Shown: positions 28,404-38,401 of the stretch, in pieces
How the letters are laid out: the number at the start of each line of letters is the position of its first letter
Position numbering within the stretch: the stretch's first letter is position 1
Assembly (NCBI RefSeq): GCF_003364195.1
Contig: NZ_NXLQ01000006.1
Location: 1 to 64,000, forward strand
DNA length: 64,000 bases
Reading direction: 5' to 3'
Source of the DNA: Helicobacter didelphidarum
GTDB lineage: Bacteria; Campylobacterota; Campylobacteria; Campylobacterales; Helicobacteraceae
Made by a program: the position numbers and the translations under genes
The notes under the pieces: model-generated
The model's input: only the letters and a program-made list of their open reading frames with translations
What the model was told of the DNA's origin: nothing
The model's database searches: none

Positions 28404-30413
28404 TTATTTTTTTTGTAAGATTTCTAGTATAGATTCATAAACATTTATTTTTTGCAACTCTTCTTCTATTTGTTCGCTGGCACCTGCTTTAGAGCTAATG
28501 TTGTTAGACAAGGTTTTGCCATTATCAATAAGATTCATAATGATAGCAGAAATACTTTTAGAACGTTCTGAAATATCTAGCATATTTGAAGAGGCATTTT
28601 GTGCACTACTATCGATATTATGCACTGATTCTATAACAGACTTTATCGATGCATTTGTATCACTAAGACTCTTTTGAGTCCTCTCGGCTAGATTCCTTAC
28701 CTCATCGGCTACAACAGCAAACCCTCGACCATGTTCTCCTGCTCTTGCAGCTTCTATTGCAGCATTTAATGCTAATAGGTTTGTTTGATTGGCAATGCCA
28801 GATATAATGTCTAAGACACGATTTAAGCCATCTATCTCGCCCAATAATCTATGTATTTGTTCTCCTAGATTCATATTTTCACTCCCTGTTTGCATACCAC
28901 TTTCTAATTGTGCTACAAACGCTCCAAACTGCTCATTTACAGAATCTAGATTCTCCCCCATACCTTTAAAATCCCTTGATGTTGTTGTGAGTGTATCGGC
29001 AATATTTTTAATAGTGGGTATGGAAGACTTGAGCTGATTGAGCATGAGAGAATTTATATTATTAATGATTTCAAGTTGTGCTATACGTTTATAGATAAAA
29101 TGTGATTTAAATTGACTATATTGCAAGTGAAAGGTATCCAAAATATCATCACTAAAATGCCCCTCATGATGATAGAAAAATATCGCATTTAATGTTTCAT
29201 TCATATTCACTCCCAAAATCTCACCAAAGGTAGAAAAGCCTATTGCTGGAATCTTGTCAAACACATTTATACCCTTAAGCATATTGATATTATGCAATCT
29301 ACGCAATACACAATCATTTAAAATTACCCCCAAAGGTTCTGGTTTATTCTTGGCATACGCTTTGTAATCCATCTTAGTGCGTTCTACAACATCTACGCGT
29401 TTAAGGAGAGTAAGCTCTTCACCCTTATCAACATCACAATACATTGATACACTCTCTGTATCGGCTTTAAAATCTGCTATACAACGCACAAACATTTGAT
29501 CTTTAATCTTTACACCAAAGGTATAATCATTCATAATATTGGGTACTTTTGATAAATCACATTTCAATTTATCACTCAAAGCTTCAAATACACTATTTTG
29601 CTTATGAGTTTTATTATCTAAAAACTTATTAATAGTTCTACTTTTAACATCGGAATCTACTACCAAAAATTTTTCATTTGTTACCTCAAAGTTCTGTGTC
29701 TTAAAGATACCAAAATGATAATTTTTTTTAAGTTTTACATAAGTAATAACTGCTTTCCCCTTAACCACTGAGTTATTATCAAAAATATAAGTATTTTTAA
29801 AATCAAGCCTACCACCTGCACTACCACCTACATACATACAGGGAAGTGAACCGGCATTATAAATAGCTTCCATTAAAAAGCTCTCAGCCCAACTTATACC
29901 ATCTAGTAAAACATAGCCCAAAGTGCTATGTGATGTAGCTTTAAAAGGGATCTTTACCTTGCGAACTTCATTTTCTATAAACTTAATTTGTTCATCTTTA
30001 TTTGTGATTTTAACACCTAAATCAATGCTTACAACATGTATATGTTCTATCATATCACTAGAAAATAGCATTAAGTCCACTCTATCACCATCCATTCCAT
30101 TATTGCCAATACTTACGCCATACAAGTCATTCAGCGGTGTATTATCATCGAGTGAACACAAAAGCCCAGCAGAACTAGCCATTATAAGCATACAATCATT
30201 GGGCAATACCGATTTTATATCATGTGCAACTTTCGATAAATCTACGCTAGGCAAAGAATAGCCTAGTGCAAACTTTATAGGTTGTTGTCCTATTTCATCT
30301 CTAGCCTTTAGCACATCTTTAACACGCATCCTAGCCTCATTACTTTTGAAATAAAGGCTTGTCATTTCTCTCTTAGGGACTTCTTTTTTCTTTCTTTTAC
30401 CCAAATTAAACAT
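28404..30413 (-). CDS. soluble FIST-domain methyl-accepting chemotaxis protein
   Basis: Cytoplasmic chemoreceptor. The start at 30413 ([10 protein letters not shown]) is chosen because AAGGA lies six bases upstream; an in-frame ATG 22 codons earlier lacks a site. The 669-aa product has no membrane segment. After a basic N terminus come FIST N (about residues 40-250, with MASSAGLL and [16 protein letters not shown]) and FIST C (about 260-420, with [12 protein letters not shown] and [14 protein letters not shown]). A helical linker and the MCP signalling hairpin follow, with the tip [24 protein letters not shown] domains are proposed small-ligand sensors, often for amino acids. This architecture differs from the H. 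pylori soluble receptor TlpD, which carries a CZB zinc domain. Confidence 0.9.
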   Translation of the reverse strand: MFNLGKRKKKEVPKREMTSLYFKSNEARMRVKDVLKARDEIGQQPIKFALGYSLPSVDLSKVAHDIKSVLPNDCMLIMASSAGLLCSLDDNTPLNDLYGVSIGNNGMDGDRVDLMLFSSDMIEHIHVVSIDLGVKITNKDEQIKFIENEVRKVKIPFKATSHSTLGYVLLDGISWAESFLMEAIYNAGSLPCMYVGGSAGGRLDFKNTYIFDNNSVVKGKAVITYVKLKKNYHFGIFKTQNFEVTNEKFLVVDSDVKSRTINKFLDNKTHKQNSVFEALSDKLKCDLSKVPNIMNDYTFGVKIKDQMFVRCIADFKADTESVSMYCDVDKGEELTLLKRVDVVERTKMDYKAYAKNKPEPLGVILNDCVLRRLHNINMLKGINVFDKIPAIGFSTFGEILGVNMNETLNAIFFYHHEGHFSDDILDTFHLQYSQFKSHFIYKRIAQLEIINNINSLMLNQLKSSIPTIKNIADTLTTTSRDFKGMGENLDSVNEQFGAFVAQLESGMQTGSENMNLGEQIHRLLGEIDGLNRVLDIISGIANQTNLLALNAAIEAARAGEHGRGFAVVADEVRNLAERTQKSLSDTNASIKSVIESVHNIDSSAQNASSNMLDISERSKSISAIIMNLIDNGKTLSNNISSKAGASEQIEEELQKINVYESILEILQKK

Positions 30414-30691
30414 AAACTTTCCTTTTCTTGACTTAAACATTAAATCTTTTGAATCTGATACTTCAACCATGTTTTTCATTCAAGGCAAAATATCTTTTAA
30501 TTACCGCAATTATAATTCCAGTTTATCATTTTTATAACTTTACTTAATTTTCATTGTATAATTCTACTACCTAAACTGATTGCAAACTTTGGGCAGAATA
30601 TATAAGTAAATTATCTTGAGTTAAGCATTTTATTAACCCCATATTTTAATAATATGAAACAAAATTTACTTTTTAATCATGCTCAAGAAAA

Positions 30692-31735
30692 TCAATCTGG
30701 AGAATCTTCTGGCTCATCTGGCAGAGGCATAATTTCATCGCTTGTGCCAATTTGCTCTTTAATTTTATTTGCAATTTCTGTTGCAATATCTGGATTATCT
30801 TTGAGAAATGTTTTTGCATTTTCTCTACCTTGTCCTATTTTCTTATCTCCATAGGAAAGCCACGCACCACTTTTATCTATAATATCAAGTTTCACGCCAT
30901 AATCGATAATCTCACCTTCACGACTAATGCCTTCACCAAACATAATGTCAAATTCAGCTTCTCGAAATGGTGGAGCAACTTTGTTTTTTACTACTTTCAC
31001 TTTCGCACGATTACCGATGATACTATCACTTTGCTTTAAAGTAGCGATTTTACGAATATCAATACGCACACTCGCATAGAATTTTAAGGCATTCCCACCT
31101 GTTGTAGTTTCTGGGCTACCATATCCCATTGTGCCAATTTTCATACGAATCTGATTGATAAAAATCAAAGTGGTATTCATTCTAAAAAGCACACCTGTAA
31201 TTTTACGTAATGCATGACTCATTAAACGAGCCTGCAATCCTACATGTTGATCCCCCATATCTCCATCAATCTCTGCTTTTGGTGTAAGTGCGGCAACAGA
31301 ATCTATCACCACCAAATCAACAGCGCCACTTCGCGTAATTGTCTCAAGTATTTCTAAGGCTTGTTCACCATTATCCGGTTGGCTAACTAAAAGATTTTCT
31401 GTATCAACTCCTAAATTTTTTGCATAATATACATCAAGTGCATGTTCCGCATCAATAAATGCACACACTCCACCATTTCTTTGGCATTCTGCAATGACTT
31501 GCAATGAAAGAGTGGTTTTACCACTTGATTCTGGTCCATAAATCTCAATAATTCTCCCTTTTGGAATCCCCCCAATCCCAAGTGCCAAATCTAAACCTAA
31601 TGAACCGGTGGAAATAGAATCTATTTTTTCGACTTGTTTATCACCAAGTCGAATAAGCATCCCCTTGCCAAATGCTTTATCAATTTGTTTCATTGCACTT
31701 TCTAAAGCTTTTTGTTTATTTGCATCAATTGCCAT
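30692..31735 (-). CDS. recA: recombinase RecA
   Basis: Strand-exchange recombinase and SOS co-protease. The 347-aa product carries Walker [11 protein letters not shown] (about 66-75), the L1 region [21 protein letters not shown]2 [23 protein letters not shown] and the conserved core [14 protein letters not shown]. The C terminus is acidic ([11 protein letters not shown]), as usual. Length matches other Helicobacter RecA proteins. It is transcribed alone; about 250 bases upstream separate it from the clpB stop. Confidence 0.98.
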   Translation of the reverse strand: MAIDANKQKALESAMKQIDKAFGKGMLIRLGDKQVEKIDSISTGSLGLDLALGIGGIPKGRIIEIYGPESSGKTTLSLQVIAECQRNGGVCAFIDAEHALDVYYAKNLGVDTENLLVSQPDNGEQALEILETITRSGAVDLVVIDSVAALTPKAEIDGDMGDQHVGLQARLMSHALRKITGVLFRMNTTLIFINQIRMKIGTMGYGSPETTTGGNALKFYASVRIDIRKIATLKQSDSIIGNRAKVKVVKNKVAPPFREAEFDIMFGEGISREGEIIDYGVKLDIIDKSGAWLSYGDKKIGQGRENAKTFLKDNPDIATEIANKIKEQIGTSDEIMPLPDEPEDSPD

Positions 31736-31984
31736 ACTTTTACCTTTTTACAAAATTTCGTGATTCTATCATAAGATTGTTGAGAAAAAATAATATCAAA
31801 AGAATCTTAAGATTGCAACATAAATTAGACCTCAATATATTGAACAAAATAGTAAGAGCAATCTAAAAACTTAATACTCAAGAAAATTGAAATATTATCG
31901 AAAGAGTAGCAAAAATAGAAAGCTATACTTTAATTTAAAATATAACTATGGTTTATTGTAGTTTTCTTTCTTAATTTTCATCAA

Positions 31985-34567
31985 TCAATCATTTTTACAT
32001 AATTGGATATTTATTTTTACTTTCTCATCATAAACATCAAATATAACTTCACATTTTTCTTGAACTTCATCTCTTAGGATTAAATCCGACAACTCATCTT
32101 CTATAAATCTTTGCACCGCTCTTTTTAAAGGTCTCGCACCAAACACAGAATCAAATCCTGCATTGGCAATAAAATCTTTCATGGATTGAGTAAGTGTCAG
32201 TATAATATGCCTTTCTTTTAACTTATTTTGTACACCTTCAATCAATATGTCAATAATATCACGAATGTTTTCTTTTGTGAGTGGATTAAATATTATTTTA
32301 TCATCAAGACGATTGAGAAATTCTGGCTTAAAAAACATCTTCAGTGCATTATCAATAGCTTTTTGCTGTTCTTCTTTATCCATTCCTTGTAAGATTAAAT
32401 CGCTACCAATATTACTTGTTAAAATAATAATTGTATTTTTAAAATCGACAACAACCCCTTTATTATCCGTCAGTCTTCCATCATCCAATACTTGCAATAA
32501 AATATTAAAGACTTTTGGGTGTGCTTTTTCTACTTCATCAAAAAGCACAACACTGTAAGGTTTTTGCTTTACTGCTTCAGTGAGAATCCCACCTTCTTCA
32601 TAACCTACATATCCAGGTGCAGCACCTGTAAGTTTTGTTGCATCAATTTCTTGCATATATTCACTCATATCAATGCGAATTAACTCTTTTTCACTATCAA
32701 AAAGAAATTTTGCTAATGCTTTTGCACTCTGTGTTTTACCAACTCCTGTTGAACCCAAAAAAAGAAAACTCGCAATAGGGCGATTCGCATCATTTAATCC
32801 AGCTTTATTGCGTTTAATTGCCCGAGATATAGATTCTATTGCTTCATCTTGTCCGATTACACTTGCTTTGAGATTATCCTTTATATGCAAAATCTTTTCT
32901 TTTTGAGATTCAAGCATTTTGCCGACAGGAATTTGGGTCCAACGAGATACAATCTCTGCAATACTTTCTTTTGTTACAGCATTTTGAAGCAAAGAGCCAG
33001 ATTTTTGCAACTCTTTCCATTTTGATTCTAAACTCGCCAATTCAATATTCAATTTTGGAATCTCACCATGTTCTATTTCACCAGCTCTTGCATAATCTCC
33101 ATTTCTTCTTGCAAGTTCACTTTCACGACGCAAAGATTCTATCGTGTTTTTGAATTTTGCGATATTGCTAAAAATTTGCTTTTCATTTTCAAAAGTATTT
33201 TGCAGACTTAAAAGATTCTCTTTGTTGTCAGCTAACTGCTTTTCAATTTCTTCAAGACGTTGCGTATTATTATCGGATTTATCGAGATTGAGTGCCGCCT
33301 TTTCAACTTCCAGCACTTCAATTTCCCTTTTTACTCTAGAAATTGCTTTAGGTTCAGATTCTATCTGCATTTTTAACTCTGCCGCCGCTTCATCAATTAA
33401 ATCGATTGCTTTGTCAGGTAAATAACGATTGGTGATATAGCGACTTGATAACTTGACACTTTCAACCAATGCACTATCTGTAATACTGATATTATGATGA
33501 GACTCTAAACTCTCTTTAATTCCTCGCATAATTTGCATAGCTTCGTTTTGGTTTGGTTCATTTACTGCAATAGGTTGGAATCTTCTTGCAAGTGCCGCAT
33601 CTTTTTCAAAATATTTGCGATATTCTTTGAGTGTTGTAGCACCTATTGTTCGTAATTCTCCGCGAGCCAAAGCGGGTTTTAGGATATTTGCTGCATCCAT
33701 TCCCCCTTCACTTGCTCCAGCTCCAACAATCGTGTGAATCTCATCAATAAATAAAATTACATCGTTATTCTTTTTAACCTCATCAACCACAGCTTTTAAT
33801 CTCTCTTCAAAATCTCCGCGATATTTTGCTCCAGCCATAAGTGCAGTCATATCAAGTGCGATAACTTTTTTACTTTGCAATGATAATGGCACTTCTTTTT
33901 TAGCAATTTTAATCGCTAAGCCTTCTACAACAGCAGTTTTACCAACACCCGGTTCGCCCAAGAGAATAGGATTATTTTTTGTTTTTCTAATAAGAATTTG
34001 CATCATTCGTTCAATTTCTTCATTTCTACCAATAACCGGGTTAAGACTATTTTGTATTGCCATTTTTGTTAAATCAATACCATATTTTTCAAGAGTTTCT
34101 AAGACATCATCACTACTTTGAGAATCTATTTTCATGCCTTTACGCATATTTTTAAGAGTATTGATAAGCTCAAGTTTATCAATATTTTTCAAAAAATCTT
34201 TAAAATATGAATCGACATTTGCTCTTACATAACTATCCACGCCAATAAAGCTATCGCCTTCAGTTGTCGCTAAAGTAAGTGAATTTTGTAAAGCATTGAA
34301 TACATCTTTGGAAAGACTCATATTCTCGGTATTTACATTACTTGTTGTTGGGAGTTTTTCAATTTCTGATGTAAGAGTATTAATGAGTGCATTAATATCT
34401 TCGTTATTTCGTTGTAATGCTTGATACATTAAGAGATTAGAATCTGCTACCATAGCAAGTAGCGTGTGGATTGGTTCTGTTTGTGCATTTTTATGTTTGA
34501 TTGCAAATTGAGCTGAATTGTTTAATATTTCTCGCATTTGATTTGTTAATTTATCAAAAATATTCAT
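31985..34567 (-). CDS. clpB: ATP-dependent chaperone ClpB
   Basis: Hsp100 disaggregase. The start at 34567 is chosen: AAGGAG lies seven bases before this ATG, and the product then begins [20 protein letters not shown], as in homologues. A TTG 19 codons further upstream is unlikely. The 860-aa protein has the Clp N domain, AAA-1 with [15 protein letters not shown] and [22 protein letters not shown], the coiled-coil middle domain (about 400-530, charged) and AAA-2 with [19 protein letters not shown] and [14 protein letters not shown]. The C-terminal D2-small domain contains [16 protein letters not shown]. It is heat-shock related like htpG; no HrcA-type operator was located. Confidence 0.97.
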   Translation of the reverse strand: MNIFDKLTNQMREILNNSAQFAIKHKNAQTEPIHTLLAMVADSNLLMYQALQRNNEDINALINTLTSEIEKLPTTSNVNTENMSLSKDVFNALQNSLTLATTEGDSFIGVDSYVRANVDSYFKDFLKNIDKLELINTLKNMRKGMKIDSQSSDDVLETLEKYGIDLTKMAIQNSLNPVIGRNEEIERMMQILIRKTKNNPILLGEPGVGKTAVVEGLAIKIAKKEVPLSLQSKKVIALDMTALMAGAKYRGDFEERLKAVVDEVKKNNDVILFIDEIHTIVGAGASEGGMDAANILKPALARGELRTIGATTLKEYRKYFEKDAALARRFQPIAVNEPNQNEAMQIMRGIKESLESHHNISITDSALVESVKLSSRYITNRYLPDKAIDLIDEAAAELKMQIESEPKAISRVKREIEVLEVEKAALNLDKSDNNTQRLEEIEKQLADNKENLLSLQNTFENEKQIFSNIAKFKNTIESLRRESELARRNGDYARAGEIEHGEIPKLNIELASLESKWKELQKSGSLLQNAVTKESIAEIVSRWTQIPVGKMLESQKEKILHIKDNLKASVIGQDEAIESISRAIKRNKAGLNDANRPIASFLFLGSTGVGKTQSAKALAKFLFDSEKELIRIDMSEYMQEIDATKLTGAAPGYVGYEEGGILTEAVKQKPYSVVLFDEVEKAHPKVFNILLQVLDDGRLTDNKGVVVDFKNTIIILTSNIGSDLILQGMDKEEQQKAIDNALKMFFKPEFLNRLDDKIIFNPLTKENIRDIIDILIEGVQNKLKERHIILTLTQSMKDFIANAGFDSVFGARPLKRAVQRFIEDELSDLILRDEVQEKCEVIFDVYDEKVKINIQLCKND

Positions 34568-34737
34568 GATAGTCTCCTTATTTTTACAAAAGATTAGGTG
34601 GAAGTATAACATAAATTTTAGCAATTAGTGAAAAATTGTGCTAATTTATTTATAATTTTATATTATTAGAATAAAAAAACTTTAGTTTATTAATATAAAC
34701 TTTAATAAGTTTAACTTACTAAAAGTATAAATTATAT

Positions 34738-34980
34738 TTAAGATAGATAATGTTCTTTCATAATTTTCCTAAATATGCTTGAAGGGTTGTTTTTGAATAT
34801 TGGATTTTTAAAGAGAAAAGACCCCAAAAAATCAAAGTTTTCTTGATACTCTTTAAAATATTTATGAATTATGGTAATATTGAGTTTATTTTTTATATCA
34901 TGTTTATAAGCTTTCTCATACAGAGATTCATTTTCTTGATGATAAACTGCTATTAAAGGCGTAATTATGAAATATCCCAA
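34738..34980 (-). pseudogene. possible 5'-truncated ORF abutting nadV
   Basis: An 80-codon open frame on the minus strand without an ATG start. Its 5' end (a TTG at 34980) runs into the first codons of nadV on the other strand. The sequence (HQENESLYEKAYKHDIKNKL, then EYQENFDFLGSFLF) looks protein-like, with charged helices, but is not recognised. Such length without a stop is uncommon in this AT-rich intergenic DNA. It may be the tail of a gene displaced when nadV arrived, or chance. Confidence 0.3.
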
Positions 34981-36409
34981 GTTACTTTTTATTTCTGATT
35001 GTTATAAATACACCCATGCGGCGATGTATCCTAATGGCGTGGAGGAAGTTTATAGTTTGCTTTATTGTAGAAATCCAAGACTTGATTTAGAATCTCTCAA
35101 TGGGCATATTGTTGCATTTGGTATGAGGCAAGTAATTCATAAGTTGCAGCAACTTTATTATGAATTTAAACAATGTGAGGAGAATATTTTACGCGAAGCA
35201 CTTGAATGGATTTATATAAAATTTATGAAACTTAATCCTAATGAAGAATCTTATAAATTTCTTGTTGAAAAATGGTTAAATTTACCAGATGAAATGCCTG
35301 TAACTTTTAAGGCTTTGCCAGAAGGGACATTTGTATCAAACAACACGCCAATTATTTCTGTTTTATGTCAAAAAAGCGAGCATTGTTGGTTTGTAAATTT
35401 TATTGAAACTTATTTAAATTCTGAATTATGGAAAACTTGTTTTGTTGCAACAAAAGCAGCATTATTTAAGAAAATAGAATATGATTTTTTGCAATCTTAT
35501 ATTGATAAGAGTTTGAATTTCCATGATTTTGCTGCAAGAGGAATGAATGGGATTGAGGATTGTTATATCTCAAGTATGGGGCATTTACTCTTTTTTAGCG
35601 GAACAGATTCTCTTATGGCAATAAGAAATGTTTATGATAATTATGGAAAAAGTATAGAAACATTAGGTTCTATACCTGCGAGTGAACATAGTGTAATGTG
35701 TCTTGGAGGACAACAATATGAGCTAGAGACTTTTAAAAGAATTATGGAAAAATTCCCTCATTCAATGGTTTCAATCGTTGCAGATACTTGGAATCTATGG
35801 AATATTATTGATTTGCTTAAAAACGATAAAGAAATGTTTTTAACGATTCAAAATAGAAAGCAACCAATTGTTTTGCGTCCAGATTCAGGTGATCCATTCC
35901 TTATATTGACAGGCAATCCTCATGCGCATGATGATCGAGAAAAAAAGGGTGTTATACGTCTTGTGCATGAATATTTTGGATTTCATCATGTTAGAATTAT
36001 TTATGGTGATGCTATTACGATAGAGAGAGCAAGAATGATTTATGAATGGTGTAAGCATAATAATTTTAATCCTTTAGAGTTTTTATGTCTTGGAATAGGA
36101 AGTTACGCTTATAATTCAGGAATTCGTGATGATGTAGGCTTAGTAACAAAAATGACTTGGGCAAAGATTAATGGGAAATCTGTGCATTTAATTAAAAATC
36201 CAATAACAGGAAAAGATAAAATTTCCCTCTCTGGTAAAGTAGCAGTGAAAAGGGATACAAGGGAGGTTGTGCAATATATGGATTATGAAATTGAAAATGA
36301 TTTATTAAGCACTGATATGAGTTTAGAGGATTTAGATTCTATACGCATATATGCTAAAAGCGAGTTTTTACGTGCTATTGGGATACACCAAGACACTCTC
36401 AATACATAA
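34967..36409 (+). CDS. nadV: nicotinamide phosphoribosyltransferase (NAMPT/NadV)
   Basis: Converts nicotinamide and PRPP to nicotinamide mononucleotide, giving a short salvage route to NAD. The 480-aa product matches the NAMPT family in length and motifs: the N-terminal DCYKYTHAAMYP (substrate loop), FAARGMNG, FFSGTDSLMA (Asp214), IPASEHSVM with the phosphohistidine candidate His241, and the PRPP-binding IVLRPDSGDPF. nadV is found patchily in bacteria and on some phages and plasmids, and is not part of the H. pylori de novo NAD pathway. It is monocistronic, with orphan minus-strand frames on both sides, which could reflect horizontal acquisition (inference). The ribosome binding site is AAAGG. 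Confidence 0.93.
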   Translation: MKYPKLLFISDCYKYTHAAMYPNGVEEVYSLLYCRNPRLDLESLNGHIVAFGMRQVIHKLQQLYYEFKQCEENILREALEWIYIKFMKLNPNEESYKFLVEKWLNLPDEMPVTFKALPEGTFVSNNTPIISVLCQKSEHCWFVNFIETYLNSELWKTCFVATKAALFKKIEYDFLQSYIDKSLNFHDFAARGMNGIEDCYISSMGHLLFFSGTDSLMAIRNVYDNYGKSIETLGSIPASEHSVMCLGGQQYELETFKRIMEKFPHSMVSIVADTWNLWNIIDLLKNDKEMFLTIQNRKQPIVLRPDSGDPFLILTGNPHAHDDREKKGVIRLVHEYFGFHHVRIIYGDAITIERARMIYEWCKHNNFNPLEFLCLGIGSYAYNSGIRDDVGLVTKMTWAKINGKSVHLIKNPITGKDKISLSGKVAVKRDTREVVQYMDYEIENDLLSTDMSLEDLDSIRIYAKSEFLRAIGIHQDTLNT

Positions 36410-36412
36410 ATT

Positions 36413-36658
36413 TTATTCAGAAATATATTTTAAAGTAATCTTGCATATTATCAAGCAAGGGCTATATGTTGTTCTAATAATTGTTTTATTGAGATTCTTA
36501 ACCTCGCGATACATGAATAAGTCATAAAGTTTTAACTTGCTATCTGATTGTATTCCATCCTTTTTTCTCGGGCTTTTTTCTATAAAAGAGAATAAAAATT
36601 TATTTTTAACACTATTATAAATAAAGATAGTTTTTATTGATTTTTTATTTGGCAACAA
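36413..36658 (-). other. unidentified open frame between nadV and thrC
   Basis: An 81-codon minus-strand frame fills the gap between the nadV stop and the thrC stop. It has only a TTG start two bases after the thrC stop. The product (with SPRKKDGIQSDSKLKLYDLF) is hydrophilic in the middle and unrecognised. It could be a remnant of the same displaced gene as the frame at 34738-34980, a small coupled gene after thrC, or chance. No terminator is apparent in this convergent gap. Confidence 0.25.
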
Positions 36659-36660
36659 AA

Positions 36661-38166
36661 TTAATTCATCTCATTTCCTATCCATTGCATTATATATGTG
36701 TCTAACTCATTGGCATTATAGGATTGCGTATGTATTTCTTTTTTCGTAAAAATATTAAGAATACCAAAATCTAATTTTACATTAGTGTCAAGATTTGAAT
36801 GAATAATCGCTAAAATATTATGAAGGGCTTCTTTATCATTAAGAGCTTCTAAATCTTTTGGATTCTTGCCCGACAAAGCGGAAAAAACAACTTTAGCAAA
36901 TTTACTAAAATGTGCAGTAGAAATAATCACCTGTGTTTCATTCTTATTTTGTCTCTCCTTTGCGAATAAATATGCGTTGCTTGTATGTGGGTCAATTATG
37001 TATCCAGAAGCAAAAGATTCTTTAATCCCTTGCAAACATTCTTTATCGCTAAAGCTTTTTGCTTCAAAAAGATTCTGTAATGTATTTAACTCATTATCAG
37101 TAAGATTAAAGTATGCATTGTTTTCAAGAGATTCCATAAGCTCTTTTGTTCTATCCGCACCAAAATATGCAAAAAGCAATCGTTCAATATTGGAACTTTT
37201 CAAAATATCCATAGCAGGAGAATATGACAATTTTAATTCTTTCTCACGAATATCATATACACCAGTCGTAAAAAATTGTGTGAGAATATCATTTGGATTT
37301 GAGGCGATACAAATTTTTTTGATTGGCAAACCAAGTTGCTTCGCAAAAAACGCACCAAGTGCATTGCCAAAATTTCCACTCGGTATTATTACACTAAATT
37401 CTTCTAGATTTTCCTTTGCAAGATCTTTTGCAATTTTAAAATAATATACGATTTGGAATGCTATCCTTGCAATATTTACAGAATTTGCAGCACTTAATTC
37501 ATAGCCATTCGTTTTTAAATAAGCATTAAATTCTTTATTGCGTAAAAGTGATTTTAATGTGCTTTGTGCAAGATCAAAATCCCCATATATACCAAAAACT
37601 TTAAGATTTGGTGCATCTTGTGTTGTCATTTGCAATCTTTGGACTTCACTCGTGCCACCTTTTGGATATATACAAATCGCTTTGACATTTTTAGAGTGTG
37701 CAAAACCTTGCAATGTTGCAGGACCTGTATCACCGCTTGTTGCACTCAAAATAAGATATTTTTTCTTTTGTTGTGTTGCTATGGAATCTAAAAGCTTTGA
37801 GAAAGGCTGTAAAGCCATATCTTTAAAAGCATAGGTTGGTCCATGATAAAGTTCTAAAGAATAAAGATTGGGGTAAATCTTTACTAAAGGTGCAATATCT
37901 TTTGAACCAAAGTTTTGATAACTTTGAAGTGCAGATTCTAAAAGATGAGAATCGAAATGAATATGAAGTTGTTGAAAAATTTCTTTACAAATTTCAGTAT
38001 AAGAGAGTGCATAAATCTTTGTAAGATTCTCAAAAGGAGTAATTTTCCCAAAAGTATAAAGCCCCCCAAAATCTGCATTTGGATTCAGCATTGCTTGGAC
38101 AAATGTTTTGTTTGTTGGTGTATTGCTTCTTGTTTGTGCCAACATCGTTTCATTATTGGTTTGCAT
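36661..38166 (-). CDS. thrC: threonine synthase
   Basis: PLP enzyme that converts O-phosphohomoserine to threonine. The 501-aa product has the N-terminal subdomain, the PLP lysine in LELYHGPTYAFKDMALQ (Lys near residue 115), the phosphate-binding loop LSATSGDTGPATLQGF, GGTSEVQRLQM and IPSGNFGNALGAFFA. Length is typical of class I threonine synthases. It is not in an operon with other thr genes here. An upstream TATTATCTC stretch precedes the start; no attenuator was seen. Confidence 0.96.
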   Translation of the reverse strand: MQTNNETMLAQTRSNTPTNKTFVQAMLNPNADFGGLYTFGKITPFENLTKIYALSYTEICKEIFQQLHIHFDSHLLESALQSYQNFGSKDIAPLVKIYPNLYSLELYHGPTYAFKDMALQPFSKLLDSIATQQKKKYLILSATSGDTGPATLQGFAHSKNVKAICIYPKGGTSEVQRLQMTTQDAPNLKVFGIYGDFDLAQSTLKSLLRNKEFNAYLKTNGYELSAANSVNIARIAFQIVYYFKIAKDLAKENLEEFSVIIPSGNFGNALGAFFAKQLGLPIKKICIASNPNDILTQFFTTGVYDIREKELKLSYSPAMDILKSSNIERLLFAYFGADRTKELMESLENNAYFNLTDNELNTLQNLFEAKSFSDKECLQGIKESFASGYIIDPHTSNAYLFAKERQNKNETQVIISTAHFSKFAKVVFSALSGKNPKDLEALNDKEALHNILAIIHSNLDTNVKLDFGILNIFTKKEIHTQSYNANELDTYIMQWIGNEMN

Positions 38167-38366
38167 ATTATCTCGCTTAAAATAAAATATAGATAAAATA
38201 ATACAAAAAATTTAGAAATATTTAATTGAAATTAAAAATAAGATTCTATGAAATCTCCCCCAATAGCTTCTTTTTATTCCCTCTACTTTTACAAATAAGC
38301 ATAGTAACATTTTGATAGATAAAATCGTGAAATAATCAAAGAATCTGTTTTTTAATAAAATTACAA

Positions 38367-38372
38367 TATAAT
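38367..38372 (+). promoter_or_regulatory. -10 box for polA
   Basis: TATAAT, 30 bases before the polA ATG at 38402, followed by the ribosome binding site TAAGGA. It also lies between two copies of the AGAATCT word (38340 and 38375). Confidence 0.5.
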
Positions 38373-38401
38373 TGAGAATCTTAAATAGAGTAAGGAATAT
38401 T

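Noticed and set aside
31672-31866. 64-codon plus-strand frame at the recA start
   Set aside because: It overlaps recA on the other strand and its leader; the amino acid content reflects antisense of recA.
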